Below are positions 50,316 to 60,579 of a stretch of DNA of 64,000 bases, one piece after another. Position 1 is the first letter of the stretch. Every line of letters begins with the position of its first letter. The DNA comes from Rebecca billardiae RCC1528. Lineage: Eukaryota; Haptophyta. The notes beneath the pieces are model-generated. The model made no database searches and was not told the DNA's origin. It was given only the letters and a program-made list of their open reading frames with translations. Position numbers and translations under genes: made by a program. The stretch covers positions 3,286,001 through 3,350,000 of the forward strand of contig OZ251226.1 in NCBI GenBank assembly GCA_965240325.2, read 5' to 3'.

Positions 50316-51395
50316 ATGCTCAGCGAGGTCGAGCGCCGGAAGGCCGTGGCGGAGCGCGCGACGCCGAGCATCGTGAACGGCGCGATGCTCGAGTTCACCC
50401 TGTGGTCCGTCCAGCACGGCTACGTCGCGACGGCCGACGAGCTCGCGTGCATGGAGCGGTGCGAGGCCGAGATGCAACGGCGCGAGGTGGCGTACGGCGC
50501 GGCCGCCGCCGGCGCGGCGATGCTCACGACGCACGCGCGGCTGCCGAACGGCACGCGGCTGGGCGGGCGGATGCCCTTGCCGGCGCGCCTCGCCATCGCC
50601 GCCGGCGCCGCGTACATCGCCACGGACGTCGCCGTGCTGCACGCGTCGCGCTCGTTTTTGTGTGACGTGATCTTCCTGCGCGCCTCGCCGCTCGCCCAGC
50701 ACCTCCGGCGCAAGTTCGGGCTGCCCGGGCCCGAGGACGGGGACGACGAGGTTGCAAGCAGCACGCCGGCCGGCGCGAACGCCCACTTCCTCGAATGGGC
50801 CGTCTCGGAGCGCGCGCTCGCCTCCTCACGCTCCGCGGCCGCGCGCGCGCCAGACGCCCAGAGCGCGCACCACGCGCTCAACGCGACGCGCTCGTGGGCG
50901 GAGCGCACCAACTACAGCGAGACGGCGGCGGAGCGCGCGTGCATCGAGCAGAACGTCGCGCGCACCTCGCGCCAGCAGCTCGGCGCCTGCCTCGGCGCGG
51001 GCCTCGCCGCCTTCGCGCTGAGCGGCGTGCGCGTGCCCGCGCGGCACGTGGCGGCGCCCCTCAGCCCGCTCGTCTCCGGGCTGGGGCTGGCGCTGCCCGC
51101 GGCGACGCGGGAGGCGATGGTCTCGCTGCCGCTAGGCGCGCGCGTGTGCGTGGCGGCCGCGAGCGCCGCGGCCGCGAACGCCGCCGTCTCGGCGCGCGGC
51201 GAGCTCCGCCTGTGCAACGAGCTGGGCGCGCTGCCGGGCTCTCAGCTCGGCGCGCGGCTCGGCCGCGCGCTCGGCGCGCCGCGCGAGGCGCCCGTCCTGC
51301 GCGCGCGCTTCACCGAGCAGGCCGGCGTGTTCGCGCAGCGTGCGGCGGGCTCGCTCGTGCAGGGCTCGTACGCGCCCGCGCCCGCGTTCGGCTGA
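50316..51395 (+). CDS. Unknown membrane-associated protein
   Basis: 359 residues from the ATG of MLSEVERRKAVAER (a GTG 15 codons earlier is ignored). Several Ala/Gly-rich segments could cross a membrane: AAAAGAAMLTTHA, LAIAAGAAYIATDVAVLHA, LGACLGAGLAAFALSGV and ARVCVAAASAAAANAAV. Two motifs look repeated, EFTLWSVQHGYVATADELA..E and FLEWAVSERALAS, and Tyr/Glu pairs (TNYSETAAERACIEQN) suggest a duplicated half. I recognise no family. Coding status is supported by codon bias, length and divergent placement beside renalase. Confidence 0.5.
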   Translation: MLSEVERRKAVAERATPSIVNGAMLEFTLWSVQHGYVATADELACMERCEAEMQRREVAYGAAAAGAAMLTTHARLPNGTRLGGRMPLPARLAIAAGAAYIATDVAVLHASRSFLCDVIFLRASPLAQHLRRKFGLPGPEDGDDEVASSTPAGANAHFLEWAVSERALASSRSAAARAPDAQSAHHALNATRSWAERTNYSETAAERACIEQNVARTSRQQLGACLGAGLAAFALSGVRVPARHVAAPLSPLVSGLGLALPAATREAMVSLPLGARVCVAAASAAAANAAVSARGELRLCNELGALPGSQLGARLGRALGAPREAPVLRARFTEQAGVFAQRAAGSLVQGSYAPAPAFG

Positions 51396-52785
51396 ACCAA
51401 GCGCCACGCGGCACACGCATCCGCGCGTCGAGCCGCGCGGCTGCTCGGCCGCCGTGCGTCGGCGGCGGCGATCACAACTCAACTCGCAGCGCTCGCACGG
51501 TCTGCGTGAGCTGCGTCACCCAAGGTTGCCGCTGGCGATACCTCGCTCTCGTCCTGCCATCCACCCTCATCGTGCATCCGCGCCCAGGTGCTGACTGCTT
51601 ACCCGCCACAATACGTACACTAATGTCCACCTGATGATGCTGCGGCCGCGGGCATGACGCGCGCACTGAAGGACGGTCATCACTGATGCTGTACACGCCA
51701 CAGGCGCAGCGCCGCATGGGCCGACGCCGGCTGCGGCCCATCAGCCCACGCCTCTCGTCATGATATGCGCATATATATATGTCTCGTCAATATGCATATA
51801 TATATATATTATATTGTCATTGCGACCGACTATATGATTCAATGACGAGTCGTCAGACGAGTGGGTCGGGCTGCTCGTGGCCACGCCCACGGCTCTCCAT
51901 GCTGGGCTGTGGTGCCATCCAGAGTGCGCATGTGCAGCAGCCCAGGTGGGTGCAGCGAGGGGTGCTGCAGGCGCAGCAGTGGGTGCGGTCCGAGCTTGAA
52001 AATCCATGCTGCATGCAGGCCAGCCACCAGCAGCTAGGCTGCAGAGCTCTTGGCTGCACCAGCCCCACTCCAGCCCCCTCAAGTCGGGTGGCTGGCCACC
52101 CTCGGGGTGTGTCAGCGGGTGCTGCTGCTGGCCTCCCAGTGCAGGGGAGCTGACCGACAGGTCCTTGCGCAGGTGGGGGCGCTGGATTGGGCACTGTGCC
52201 ACAGCAGCTGCATCCCAATCACATCCCATGAGCCCCCCCCCCCCCCCCCCCCCCTCGGTGGCATGCAGCCCTCCCTACGGGGGGTACCACTACCAGATCC
52301 ACTGCCAAGCACAATTTAGGCCTGGTCTGTGTGGGCACACGGCCCGCGACCAGTGACGACAAGCCTGCTGCAGGATCTGGCCAGCTGCGACAGGCTGTAC
52401 GCCTGCAGCAGTGTGACCTGCTGGTGTGCCCAACTCCAGCCCACGCGGCGCTGGGGCTGACGCGCTGGGTCGAAACCGTCGTGCACAGGCCGTGGGGGCC
52501 GCCTGGATCAGCCCAGGCCCGGGGGGCAGGGTGAGCAGTGGCGTGCAGCTCAGTCAGAATGTGACGTTTAATTGTTGAGACCCCCGCCCTGTACTCTCTC
52601 TCTCTGCTCTCTCCCGGTTCTCTGGCTCTCTCTCTCTCTCTGCTCTCTCGTCTGCTCTCCGTCTCTCTCTCATCCTGTCTCACGGAGTCTCAGACTCAGT
52701 CAGTCTCTCTAGTGATCGGATGAGTAGACACAGCCGAGTCACGCACGCGCTGCCGGCGACAACGTGTGTATCATACAAGTCTGAG
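51396..52785. other. 1.4 kb non-genic region with short repeats and poly-C
   Basis: AT tracts occur at 51771-51780 and 51794-51812. 51880-52560 has an intermediate-GC, TGCAGC-rich composition unlike host genes and similar to the interior of the 4.6 kb element, suggesting an old transposon. A 22-C run is at 52233-52254 and CT-rich tracts at 52595-52710. Confidence 0.55.
52233..52254. repeat. Poly-C run of 22
   Basis: Uninterrupted homopolymer. Its length may be affected by sequencing error. Confidence 0.9.
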
Positions 52786-54627
52786 CTACCAGGCCTTCAG
52801 CTCGATGAAGAGGGCATCCACGCCCGTCTCCGTCTGGAAGCTGCGCAACTGTCCCTCCGGAATCATGGCGAAGTCGCCGAGGAAGAGGCTGCGCGGCGGA
52901 TGGGCGGACTGTAGCACGGTGAGGACACCGCTGCCGAGCGGAACGACGATCAGGTCGTGCCTGCCCGCGTCGCGGTAGCTGCCGCCTGGCCCCATCGACT
53001 GCACCTTGGACGAAAGGTGGCGGTAGCCCAACATGTTCCTCACGCTCCAGATCCGCGTCTCGAAGGACTGGCCTAGCGCGAGCTGCGGCCCGCCCGAGGC
53101 CGGCACGCGCAGTGAGCGGGGTACCGCTTCGGAGGCAAGCATCACCTTCTGCAGCTCGTGGATCTGCACGAAGTTGAGCTTCGGCAGGCCGAGTGCTTGC
53201 TTTCGACCACGCGGTGTGAGCTTGAAGCACAGCTCCTGTGCGCCCACCGCGTTGCCGGCGGCGGTGTGATACACGCCGGCGGGAAGCAAGTTCACGTGCC
53301 CTGTCTTGACCGTGAATGCGCTCACATTACCTGGGCCGCACATGCCCTCTAGGCTCACTGCGTACTGCACCGAGCCAGCGAGCACGACGCAGATCTCGTC
53401 GACGCGCGCGGCGCGCGGCCGGCGCGCAACCGTGCTTTTCGCGCTCCACTGGCGGAGGTGCGCAGAGAAGTAGTCCAGTGATGCCGTGTGCGCGTACCGT
53501 GGCCAGTCGCGCACGTGTGACTCACCGTCAGAGGCCTCCCACGAAGGCTTCTGGAGATCGATAGCTGCGCGGGGTACCACGAGGAGCTGGTCGAGCTTCG
53601 CGACCGTGCCGCCGTGCGCAGCGTCCAGACCGCTCGTCTCGTCGAAGTCGAGAGAGCACGCGCCAGCTGCGCCCGGCAGGTTTAGGTAGTACGGATCTAG
53701 CGCCGACGCGTGCGCGAGAGGTTGCGGCGGGGCTAAGTCCTCCACCGGGAAGAAGGGGTACCAGTCCGGGCCGCTCCAGTGCTTGCGCACGTCAAAGTCC
53801 AAGTAGGGCGCACGCACGGCACGCATGCACGCCTCCGTGCCGTACTGCAGCAGAAGCGTCTTGCGGTTGAAGGTGTCATCCGTCGCGTGCCAAACGTGAC
53901 CCAACCAGGCGACGCCCTCGCCGGTTCGCACTGGACCCTTGCGCTTCAGCTCGAGCCCAGCTTCCGGCCAAACGCGTTTCGCGTGCGCCACCACCTTCTC
54001 GGTGGAGCACCGCGCCTCCGGCCTCACGAGCATGTCGTTCCAGCAGCCCGTGTTTGCCAGAAAGTGGTCGGCGGTCACGTTTCCAATCTTTTCGGAACCA
54101 GTCACCAGCCGTAGGGGCGTCTTTGGCACCGACGTGCCGCGGGCGTCATCGGCGTCGCTCTGCACGAGGGTCCACACAGTCGCGCTCTGCTTGCCTGCGC
54201 ACTCTGGAGCCCACATGTCCAGGTCGGTGTGCAGGCGATGTACAGAGCCACGCGGCTTGGAAATGACCTGCACCGTGCGCAGGTAGAGCGGGCCGTCCCA
54301 GTCCATCAGCGCGCGCGCCTGGCGAGCGAGCGCTTTGTTCTTTGCAATCTGCCGGCACGCCTCCGAGTACAACCAGCATTGCTTGAGCATGATCATGGGA
54401 AACGGTCGCGCCAGGTGCGTCGGCGATGGCGGGAGAATGTTGCGCACCATCTTGGGCGCGATCGCCGCGCCGGCGAGCACGAGGTGAACCTGCGAGTCTT
54501 GGATGGCCTTGTGGGTGAGGTGGCGATCAATGGGCTCGTCAAGCTCGAAGAAGCGGAAGCCCGCGCCCGCTTCCCCGTTCGCAGCTAAGAGCAGCACCGG
54601 GAGCGTCGACGCGAACAGCAGCACCAT
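52786..54627 (-). CDS. Secreted PhyH-like dioxygenase / bicupin fusion
   Basis: A single exon encodes 613 residues. A signal peptide (MVLLFASTLPVLLLAANGEA) opens the protein. Residues ~60-270 resemble phytanoyl-CoA-dioxygenase-type 2-oxoglutarate oxygenases: HRLHTDLDMWAPE gives the HxD pair (~132), and WLGHVWHATDDTFNRKTLLL gives the distal His and the Arg. Residues ~395-480 are a cupin (EICVVLAGSVQYAVSLEG, then GHVNLLPAGVYHTAAGN). A second cupin is at ~530-610 (LIVVPLGSGVLTVLQSA, FLGDFAMIPEGQLRSF). The first cupin keeps one obvious metal-type His (VYHTA) and the second lacks the His pairs, so it may be structural. The dual oxygenase/cupin architecture is unusual. Substrates are unknown. Confidence 0.72.
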   Translation of the reverse strand: MVLLFASTLPVLLLAANGEAGAGFRFFELDEPIDRHLTHKAIQDSQVHLVLAGAAIAPKMVRNILPPSPTHLARPFPMIMLKQCWLYSEACRQIAKNKALARQARALMDWDGPLYLRTVQVISKPRGSVHRLHTDLDMWAPECAGKQSATVWTLVQSDADDARGTSVPKTPLRLVTGSEKIGNVTADHFLANTGCWNDMLVRPEARCSTEKVVAHAKRVWPEAGLELKRKGPVRTGEGVAWLGHVWHATDDTFNRKTLLLQYGTEACMRAVRAPYLDFDVRKHWSGPDWYPFFPVEDLAPPQPLAHASALDPYYLNLPGAAGACSLDFDETSGLDAAHGGTVAKLDQLLVVPRAAIDLQKPSWEASDGESHVRDWPRYAHTASLDYFSAHLRQWSAKSTVARRPRAARVDEICVVLAGSVQYAVSLEGMCGPGNVSAFTVKTGHVNLLPAGVYHTAAGNAVGAQELCFKLTPRGRKQALGLPKLNFVQIHELQKVMLASEAVPRSLRVPASGGPQLALGQSFETRIWSVRNMLGYRHLSSKVQSMGPGGSYRDAGRHDLIVVPLGSGVLTVLQSAHPPRSLFLGDFAMIPEGQLRSFQTETGVDALFIELKAW

Positions 54628-55194
54628 CCCTGCTACCCCGAGCTCACTACTAGCAAGCCCTTGCTACTAGCTAGTAGCAAATGAAATGGGACGCGGCGCC
54701 CGCGTAAGTTATAATTAATGTCATTATGGGGATACCCCATATATTAACGACGTGGTATGATGATGAATGTCGCGTTGAATCTGACACGCTGCAAAGGTGT
54801 TCTACAGGTACTTTACCCGTCTAATCTGTAATACTTAACTCGCGACCGCCCGCGCCGGTCGGTACCGGCGACTCGCTCGCTCGGGCCAAATCTGCAGATT
54901 TCAGACTTTTCGCCCCGCTAAGTACCAGATCGAAATCTGCCGCGCTCCGGCACTTTGGCATGAATGGGCACTCGTCGAGCCAACCAAGGTCAACCGTTTT
55001 GACCATCACGATGATCCACGAACCGGTTTCGGTCAGATCTCAGGACGAAGTCCAATATCAATGCGCACGCGCACGGGACATATCTGCAAAGGAGCGGTCA
55101 TAGATGAGGCCCATCATCTGATTGGATGATACCTCCCTGTCAATGCTCATCATTTTCGGTCAATATGAGTACGGTACACCGATGCGCAGAGATG
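54628..55194. other. Promoter and spacer upstream of the PhyH-bicupin gene
   Basis: 567 bp with falling GC. It contains the 20-bp palindrome listed separately. No coding frame resembles a gene. The right edge is the start of the 4.6 kb inverted-repeat element. Confidence 0.5.
54661..54680. promoter_or_regulatory. Perfect 20-bp palindrome upstream of the PhyH-bicupin start
   Basis: TTGCTACTAGCTAGTAGCAA is perfectly self-complementary and sits 34-53 nt upstream of the ATG at 54627 (minus gene). Immediately downstream, CTACTAGCAAG repeats one half-site (54641-54651). It looks like a dimeric-factor site or an mRNA leader hairpin. The role is inferred. Confidence 0.35.
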
Positions 55195-55803
55195 GGGAAA
55201 GTACCGTTGGTGGCACTTCGCCGAAAAATTGGTATTACCGTTGGTGGCGGGTACCGTTGGTGGCACTCCAGCCCAAATTTGGGCCCGTTGGTGGCAGTTG
55301 GCCGTGCGGCCGAAAACTTTCGCGCCTTCGCCGCGGGCGAGAAGGCCGGCGAGCAGGCCGGCACGCTGCGTTGGACGTGCGCGGCTCGCGCGCACGCGCG
55401 AGTGCAGGCCGTGTGTCAGTGGGCGCAGACTCAGCACGGCCGTGCGCGCCATGTCGCGACTCGCGTGCCGCCGCCGTGCATGGCGCTCGCACAGCGCCAC
55501 CATCGCGCCGTCACATGCGAAAGCAGGGCGGCGGCGCGGCGCGGTGGTGGCGCGCGCCGGGTTGCGCGCACCGCCCCGTGGCAGTGTACGCGGTGGGTGG
55601 CGACGCGCGTGGCCCTTGCGAGGCGCGCAGCCGCGCGCTCCGTGAACGCGCCGCAATTGCGCGCGCGCACGGCCGTGCTGCGGCGCTGCGGCCCCACAGG
55701 GCTGTGCGCATTGCGTAATGGTGGCGGTGATGCGCGGCTCGGCGGGCGACAGCGCGCGTGGCCCGCGCGGGGCGCGCAGCCGTGCGCCCCGTGGACGCGC
55801 CGC
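55195..55803 (+). repeat. Left terminal inverted repeat
   Basis: 609 bp, the inverse of 59202-59806. High-identity arms imply recent origin or gene conversion. Confidence 0.85.
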
Positions 55804-55914
55804 CGTCGCGCGGCGGGCGCGCGGCCGCGCCGCGGCGCGTGCTCGCAATGGTGGGCCGGCCACGCACGCGCGTGTGCGTGCGTCGCGCATCAGCGCCAGA
55901 GCGCGCCGCCGGCG

Positions 55915-56300
55915 CGCGCAGGGCTGCGCGCACCACGTCAAGTGGTGCCCGCATGGCGGTGGTGATGCGCGGCGCGGCGGGAGACAGCGCGCGTGGCCCG
56001 TGTGAGGCGCGCAGCTGCACGTCCTGCAGAAGCGCCGCCATTGTGTGGGGCGCGCGCGGCCGCGCCGCGGTGCGCACTCCGCCCAACGCGGTGCGCGCAG
56101 CCCGGCCCGCACTGGCGCCGCGGCGCGGCCGTGCGCGCGCCGTGCGATGGCGATGCGCACGCGCAATGGCGGTGCTTCCGCTGGGCGCGCGGCTGCGCGT
56201 GGCTGCGAGCCGCGCGCGGGCCACGCGCGCTGTCGCCCACCGCACCGCGCATCACCACCGCCACGCGGGCACCACTTGACGCGGTGCGCGCACCCCTGTG
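55915..56300. repeat. Internal GC-rich palindrome in the 4.6 kb element
   Basis: 55915-56010 (GTCAAGTGGTGCCCGC...) and 56205-56300 are diverged inverse copies. Parts (GCGCGCGTGGCCC...) also match the terminal repeat and 56400-56450, so the arm was built by repeated inversion or duplication. Confidence 0.6.
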
Positions 56301-56499
56301 CGCGCCGGCGCGAGCGCACCACAATTGCATGCGGTTAGTGCGGGCCGGGCTGCGCGCACCGCGCTGGGCGGTTCCCGTCTCTTGGACGTAGTGCGTGGCG
56401 ACAGCGCGCGTGGCCCCGCGGGGTGCGCAGCTGCGCGCCTCGCTGACGCGCTGCTATTGGCTGTGCGCGGCCGCAACGTAGTGGCGCCGGCTCGCGCTG

Positions 56500-57312
56500 A
56501 TGGCCTGCGCACACCACGCGGTGTGCCGGCGCCTGTGCCGACGCCTCCGCCACCGGTGCCGCTGCGCTCCGCGCAGCTGCTGCCACCATCAGCTCAATCC
56601 ACCACATCCGCCACCGCCACCGCCGTCGTTGCAGCCGCCCCCGCCGCCCCCGCCTCCGCCGCCTCGCTGCGAGCCGCAGCTGCTGCCACCCTGACTCACC
56701 TGAGCTCCACCACCGCCGCAGCCGGTGCCCCGGTGCCGCCGCAGCCACCCGCCGCGCAGCGGCTGCCACTTTCAGCCTCAGCCACCGCCTTAGCCGGTGC
56801 AGCCGCCGCCGCCACCGCCGCCGTCACCCCCGCCCCCGTCCCCGCCGAGCGGCGCCGAGCGGCTGCTGCTGCCATCCTGAGCGCCGCCACCGCCGCCAAT
56901 GGTGCCGCAGGTGCCGCCGTCGCCACGCGCAGCGCAGCGGCTGCCACCCTCAGCCACCACCTCAGCCGGTGCCGACGCCACCGCCACTACCGCCGCGCCG
57001 CTGCAGTCAGTGCCGCTGCCGCCGCGTGCTGCGAGGCAGCCCCCGTCCTCAACCTCCGTCACAGCAGCAGCAGCCACTTCAGCTGTGCCGACGCCGCCGC
57101 CGCCGTTGCACGCAGCACTGCTGCCACCACAACTGCAGCTTGCAGCACCTGCTGATGGCTGCTCTGCAGGTCCAGCTGGCACGACTGCAGGCCGTTCAGC
57201 AGCAAATCGCTTAGACTCGGGGTCGCTGCTGTCCAGGTTCTTCATCAGGCTGCTGGTGCTGTTGCCCACTGATGAGTCGTGGATGGTGATATACACCAGA
57301 GGCCCATTTTGA
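56500..57312 (+). other. Pro/Ala-rich triplet-repeat region, doubtful coding
   Basis: CCGCC/GCAGCC-type repeats keep all frames open (for example 56298-57155 + and 56899-57312 +). Composition is explained by the repeats and there is no domain. I do not call a gene. Confidence 0.4.
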
Positions 57313-58072
57313 CCACATGCTCACCGCTGCTGGTGCGCAATCGCCATCGTCTGAGTACAGTGCCCTCAACAATTGATTAACCTTATTGTGTTTGACTGTT
57401 TATAATACCATCAGCTCTATCACTGCTTGAGGCCCACTGCTGCATGCTATCTGTCACTGCGCGTATAGCCCTTACAGACCAGGTGGGTATATGAGCTGCA
57501 TGGGCGGGTGATGTGTGGGCTGAGTCAGTCAGTAGAGAAATTGAGTAGTGCTCAATTAGTGCACAACCTGCTGACAGTGGGCAGGTGCTGTGAGGGGGCG
57601 CTGTACCACCACGATGGCAGGCAGGGATGGAAATAATCCACCCGGGCCCTGGCGCTGTGACAGCTGCATGGCCTTTGATACTGCCTAGCAGCCAGCCTAG
57701 CACTACAGCCTAGGGCCTGAGCAGTGCTACTTCAGTGCGCAGGCCACTTCTCTGCAGGGGTTGGTGGGGCGGAATGGCCCGGCCACAGTGCACTAGCAGA
57801 TGCACCTAGCCTGCCAGTGGCCCACCTGCTGATTGTTGTGTATGCCCTGTCGCACAGCACATAAGGCTCAGACGAAAATCAGCGGCGCACTGTGCTACTG
57901 TACACTCTGGGCTGAAAGAGGTGTGGGAGCCAACGGTCACGTCCGAGCTGGCCGGCTTCACATGCTGCCCAGAGGAGTCCTCCAATAGTCATCAACCCGG
58001 CTGACGTCATGATGCGTGGGTGGCTGGGTGCAGCTCGACCGATTGGAGAGTGCCTTAGCCGCAGGTGTCCGT

Positions 58073-58496
58073 CATAAGCACCTGCCGCTTTGCTTTTCTC
58101 CCCAGCGGAACCGCGAGCCGACCGAAGGGACGACCAGTCGTGCCGCTGCGCTGCGCTGCCGCAACCCGCCACCCGGCAGCCGCCGCGCGGACGTGAGTCC
58201 CGGTCAGGGAAAAAATGCCGGATAAAAAAAGCGCACGCGTCTGAACTGGTAGTTGTTTGGAGATGGCGACTGGTCGTCCCTTCGGTCGGCTCGCCACGAG
58301 GTGCACACCACCCTCGCGCCGGCGACGCTCGCGCGCGAGGGGAGTGCGCGCGGGGCTAGCGCGGGGCGGGGGGCGGGGCTACTCGACCCCGGCGACGCCT
58401 CCAACCCACTCGTGGCGCGCGCCCGCCCCCCGCCGCCGCTCGCCAAGTCGCCAAACTTAGGCTCCAACAGGGGCCAAAAAGCGGCAGGTGCTTATG
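58073..58496. mobile_element. 424-bp MITE nested in the 4.6 kb element
   Basis: Perfect 19-bp inverted ends CATAAGCACCTGCCGCTTT (58073-58091 and 58478-58496). A second perfect 25-bp inverted pair lies inside (58115-58139 and 58268-58292, GAGCCGACCGAAGGGACG...). No coding capacity. The insertion interrupts minus-strand frames (58356-59110) that may be relics of the host element's gene. Confidence 0.7.
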
Positions 58497-58499
58497 CAA

Positions 58500-59110
58500 G
58501 CCTAGGCAGCCAGGAGTAGGTGTAGTGATGTGCAGGTGTGCTCTCAAGAGGGTAATCAATTGTTGAGAGGACTGTAGGTGCTCTTGCGGTAGCACATTGC
58601 GGGGATGGAAGGCAGCAAACGTGCGTTCATCAGCGGTGGGAAATGCAGTCAGCAGCTGCTGCCCCACATATGCTGCTCCAAATGGGCTCTCTGGCTCAGC
58701 GCAGCTGAGCGCCAGGCTCCACCACTCCATGCTGCCAGCTGCACTGCACTGCAGTCCGAGCCAACATGAGGCTTGCACAGCTGGTCGTCGTTCCTGTGGC
58801 CCACTCAAAAGTGTTCCCGCTTGAGACGCTTGCTCAGCTCTGCAGGAAGTGCACCACCCCTCACAAGCGACCGCTTAACTGCGTGCACCAACGCCCGCAG
58901 CTGAGCCCACACTACCTTCAGGGCTGACTTGGCCTTGGCTGATGGCACAAGCACACAGTGCTGCTTCTGCACTTGATTGAATGCCCTTGCAGCCTCCTGT
59001 TGCACAACATCGACGCCATCTGCTCTGCAGGCGAGCTCCACTGAAGTCAACGAGTCCACAGCAGAGTAGCCAACAGCCTTGAAGTGGGGCCCGCCTGCCT
59101 GCGTCCTCAC
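58500..59110 (-). pseudogene. Possible decayed ORF of the 4.6 kb element
   Basis: Minus-strand frames with protein-like composition: HFKAVGYSAVDSLTSVELAC then SAKAKSALKVVWAQLRAL (59110-58805) and SPFGAAYVGQQLLTAFPTAD with ERTFAAFHPRNVLPQEHLQ (58808-58500). They overlap by a few bases in different frames, so a frameshift or an intron is needed to join them. I recognise no family and cannot confirm coding. Confidence 0.3.
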
Positions 59111-59201
59111 AAACTATAGTGCCACCTCAGACTCACCAGCTGCACCAAATGAGAATGCATGCATGGCTTGTCTACATTTCCCTGCCTCAGTCCCATGCGA
59201 T

Positions 59202-59806
59202 TGCGGCGCGTCCACGGGGCGCACGGCTGCGCGCCCCGCGCGGGCCACGCGCGCTGTCGCCCGCCGAGCCGCGCATCACCGCCACCATTACGCAATGCGC
59301 ACAGCCCTGTGGGGCCTCAGCGCCGCAGCACGGCCGTGCGCGCGCGCAATTGCGGCGCGTTCACGGAGCGCGCGGCTGCGCGCCTCGCAAGGGCCACGCG
59401 CGTCGCCACCCACCGCGTACACTGCCACGGGGCGGTGCGCGCAACCCGGCGCGCGCCACCACCGCGCCGCGCCGCCGCCCTGCTTTCGCATGTGACGGCG
59501 CGATGGTGGCGCTGTGCGAGCGCCATGCACGGCGGCGGCACGCGACATGGCGCGCACGGCCGTGCTGAGTCTGCGCCCACTGACACACGGCCTGCACTCG
59601 CGCATGCGCGCGAGCCGCGCACGTCCAACGCAGCGTGCCGGCCTGCTCGCCGGCCTTCTCGCCCGCGGCGAAGGCGCGAAAGTTTTCGGCCGCACGGCCG
59701 ACTGCCACCAACGGGCCCAAATTTGGGCTGGAGTGCCACCAACGGTACCCGCCACCAACGGTAATACCAATTTTTCGGCGAAGTGCCACCAACGGTACTT
59801 TTCCCT
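59202..59806 (-). repeat. Right terminal inverted repeat
   Basis: 605 bp. It lacks 7 bp present in the left arm near 55450. Confidence 0.85.
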
Positions 59807-60482
59807 AGTAAAATGTAGAGTGGTATCCACTATCCAGTAGCCCGGGGTTTGATGATGGTCCTTTGATTACAACAAGGGGGTTCACATCAAGTTTGATATG
59901 AAGTTACCAGTTTACTAAGAATAAGAGACGCACACAGCTCAGGCAGGCGAGAAATACAGTTTACTAAGAATAAGAGACGCACACAGCTCAGGCAGGCGAG
60001 ATTGACGCCCGCCAACTGTCACCGCCCATATGAAGCCGTCGACTATCTCCCGCTGGCGAGCGGAGCCCAGGACGCGCTCGGCGCGTCCTGGGCCAAGCCC
60101 AGGACGCCAGTGGGCGGCCGAAGCCCAGGACGGGCTCGATTTCGGTTGAGTGGCCTCAGGCAGCATTTACCGTGTGCGTATTCGTCGGATTTACGACCGT
60201 TGTCTAGTAGGCACGGTATCATATTGAAGTACTCGACACACCCGATTATGTGAGATAGATCGTCACAGATATTGGATGGGAGAAAAGTACGACTGTCGTA
60301 TGGGTATACAACATGGGTCGCAACAGCGTGTGCACTATGTGCTCACCGGTCGTCCATCGGTCGTAAGAAATATCTCGAATTGTTCGTATTATCTGGTCCT
60401 ATCACAGCCAATCTTGAACGAAATGAGAATTTCTCAAATTCTCAAAAGTTCGTAGCCTAAAGAGGGGTCAAGTTTGAAGTTA
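59807..60482. other. Repeat-bearing spacer right of the 4.6 kb element
   Basis: Contains two 44-bp repeat copies (59908-59951, 59957-60000) followed by the module start GCCAACTGTCACCGCCCAT, then ~450 bp of lower-GC unique sequence without a gene. Confidence 0.55.
59908..60000 (+). repeat. 44-bp repeat, two tandem copies
   Basis: Unit begins CAGTTTACTAAGAATAAGAG and ends CTCAGGCAGGCGAG. Copies at 59908-59951 and 59957-60000 are identical. Confidence 0.9.
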
Positions 60483-60576
60483 CAGTTTACTAAGAATAAG
60501 AGACGCACACAGCTCAGGCAGGCGAGATTACAGTTTACTATAAGAATAAGAGACGCACACAGCTCAGGCAGGCGAG
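60483..60576 (+). repeat. 44-bp repeat, two tandem copies
   Basis: Copies at 60483-60526 and 60531-60576, the latter with a 2-bp TA insertion. They directly precede the duplicated module at 60580. Confidence 0.9.
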
Positions 60577-60579
60577 ATT

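Larger units (their letters stand above)
55195..59806. mobile_element. 4.6 kb element with ~605-bp terminal inverted repeats
   Basis: 55195-55803 and 59202-59806 are inverted copies differing by only a 7-bp indel and few substitutions. The outer ends start GGGAAAGTACCGTTGGTGGC, with four subterminal copies of CCGTTGGTGGC within the first 90 bp, the sort of array transposases bind. The interior has a GC-rich internal palindrome, a Pro/Ala frame and a TGCAGC-rich half with short minus-strand frames, but no recognised transposase. I see no clear target duplication. The superfamily is undetermined. Confidence 0.75.

Noticed and set aside
56298-57312. Ala/Pro-rich 285- and 137-codon frames
   Set aside because: Explained by CCG/GCA triplet repeats. 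All three frames stay open.
55195-59806. Assembly artefact (false inverted duplication) as sole explanation
   Set aside because: Arms differ by a 7-bp indel and point changes and the outer flanks differ, so two real copies are more likely, though read-level checks would settle it.
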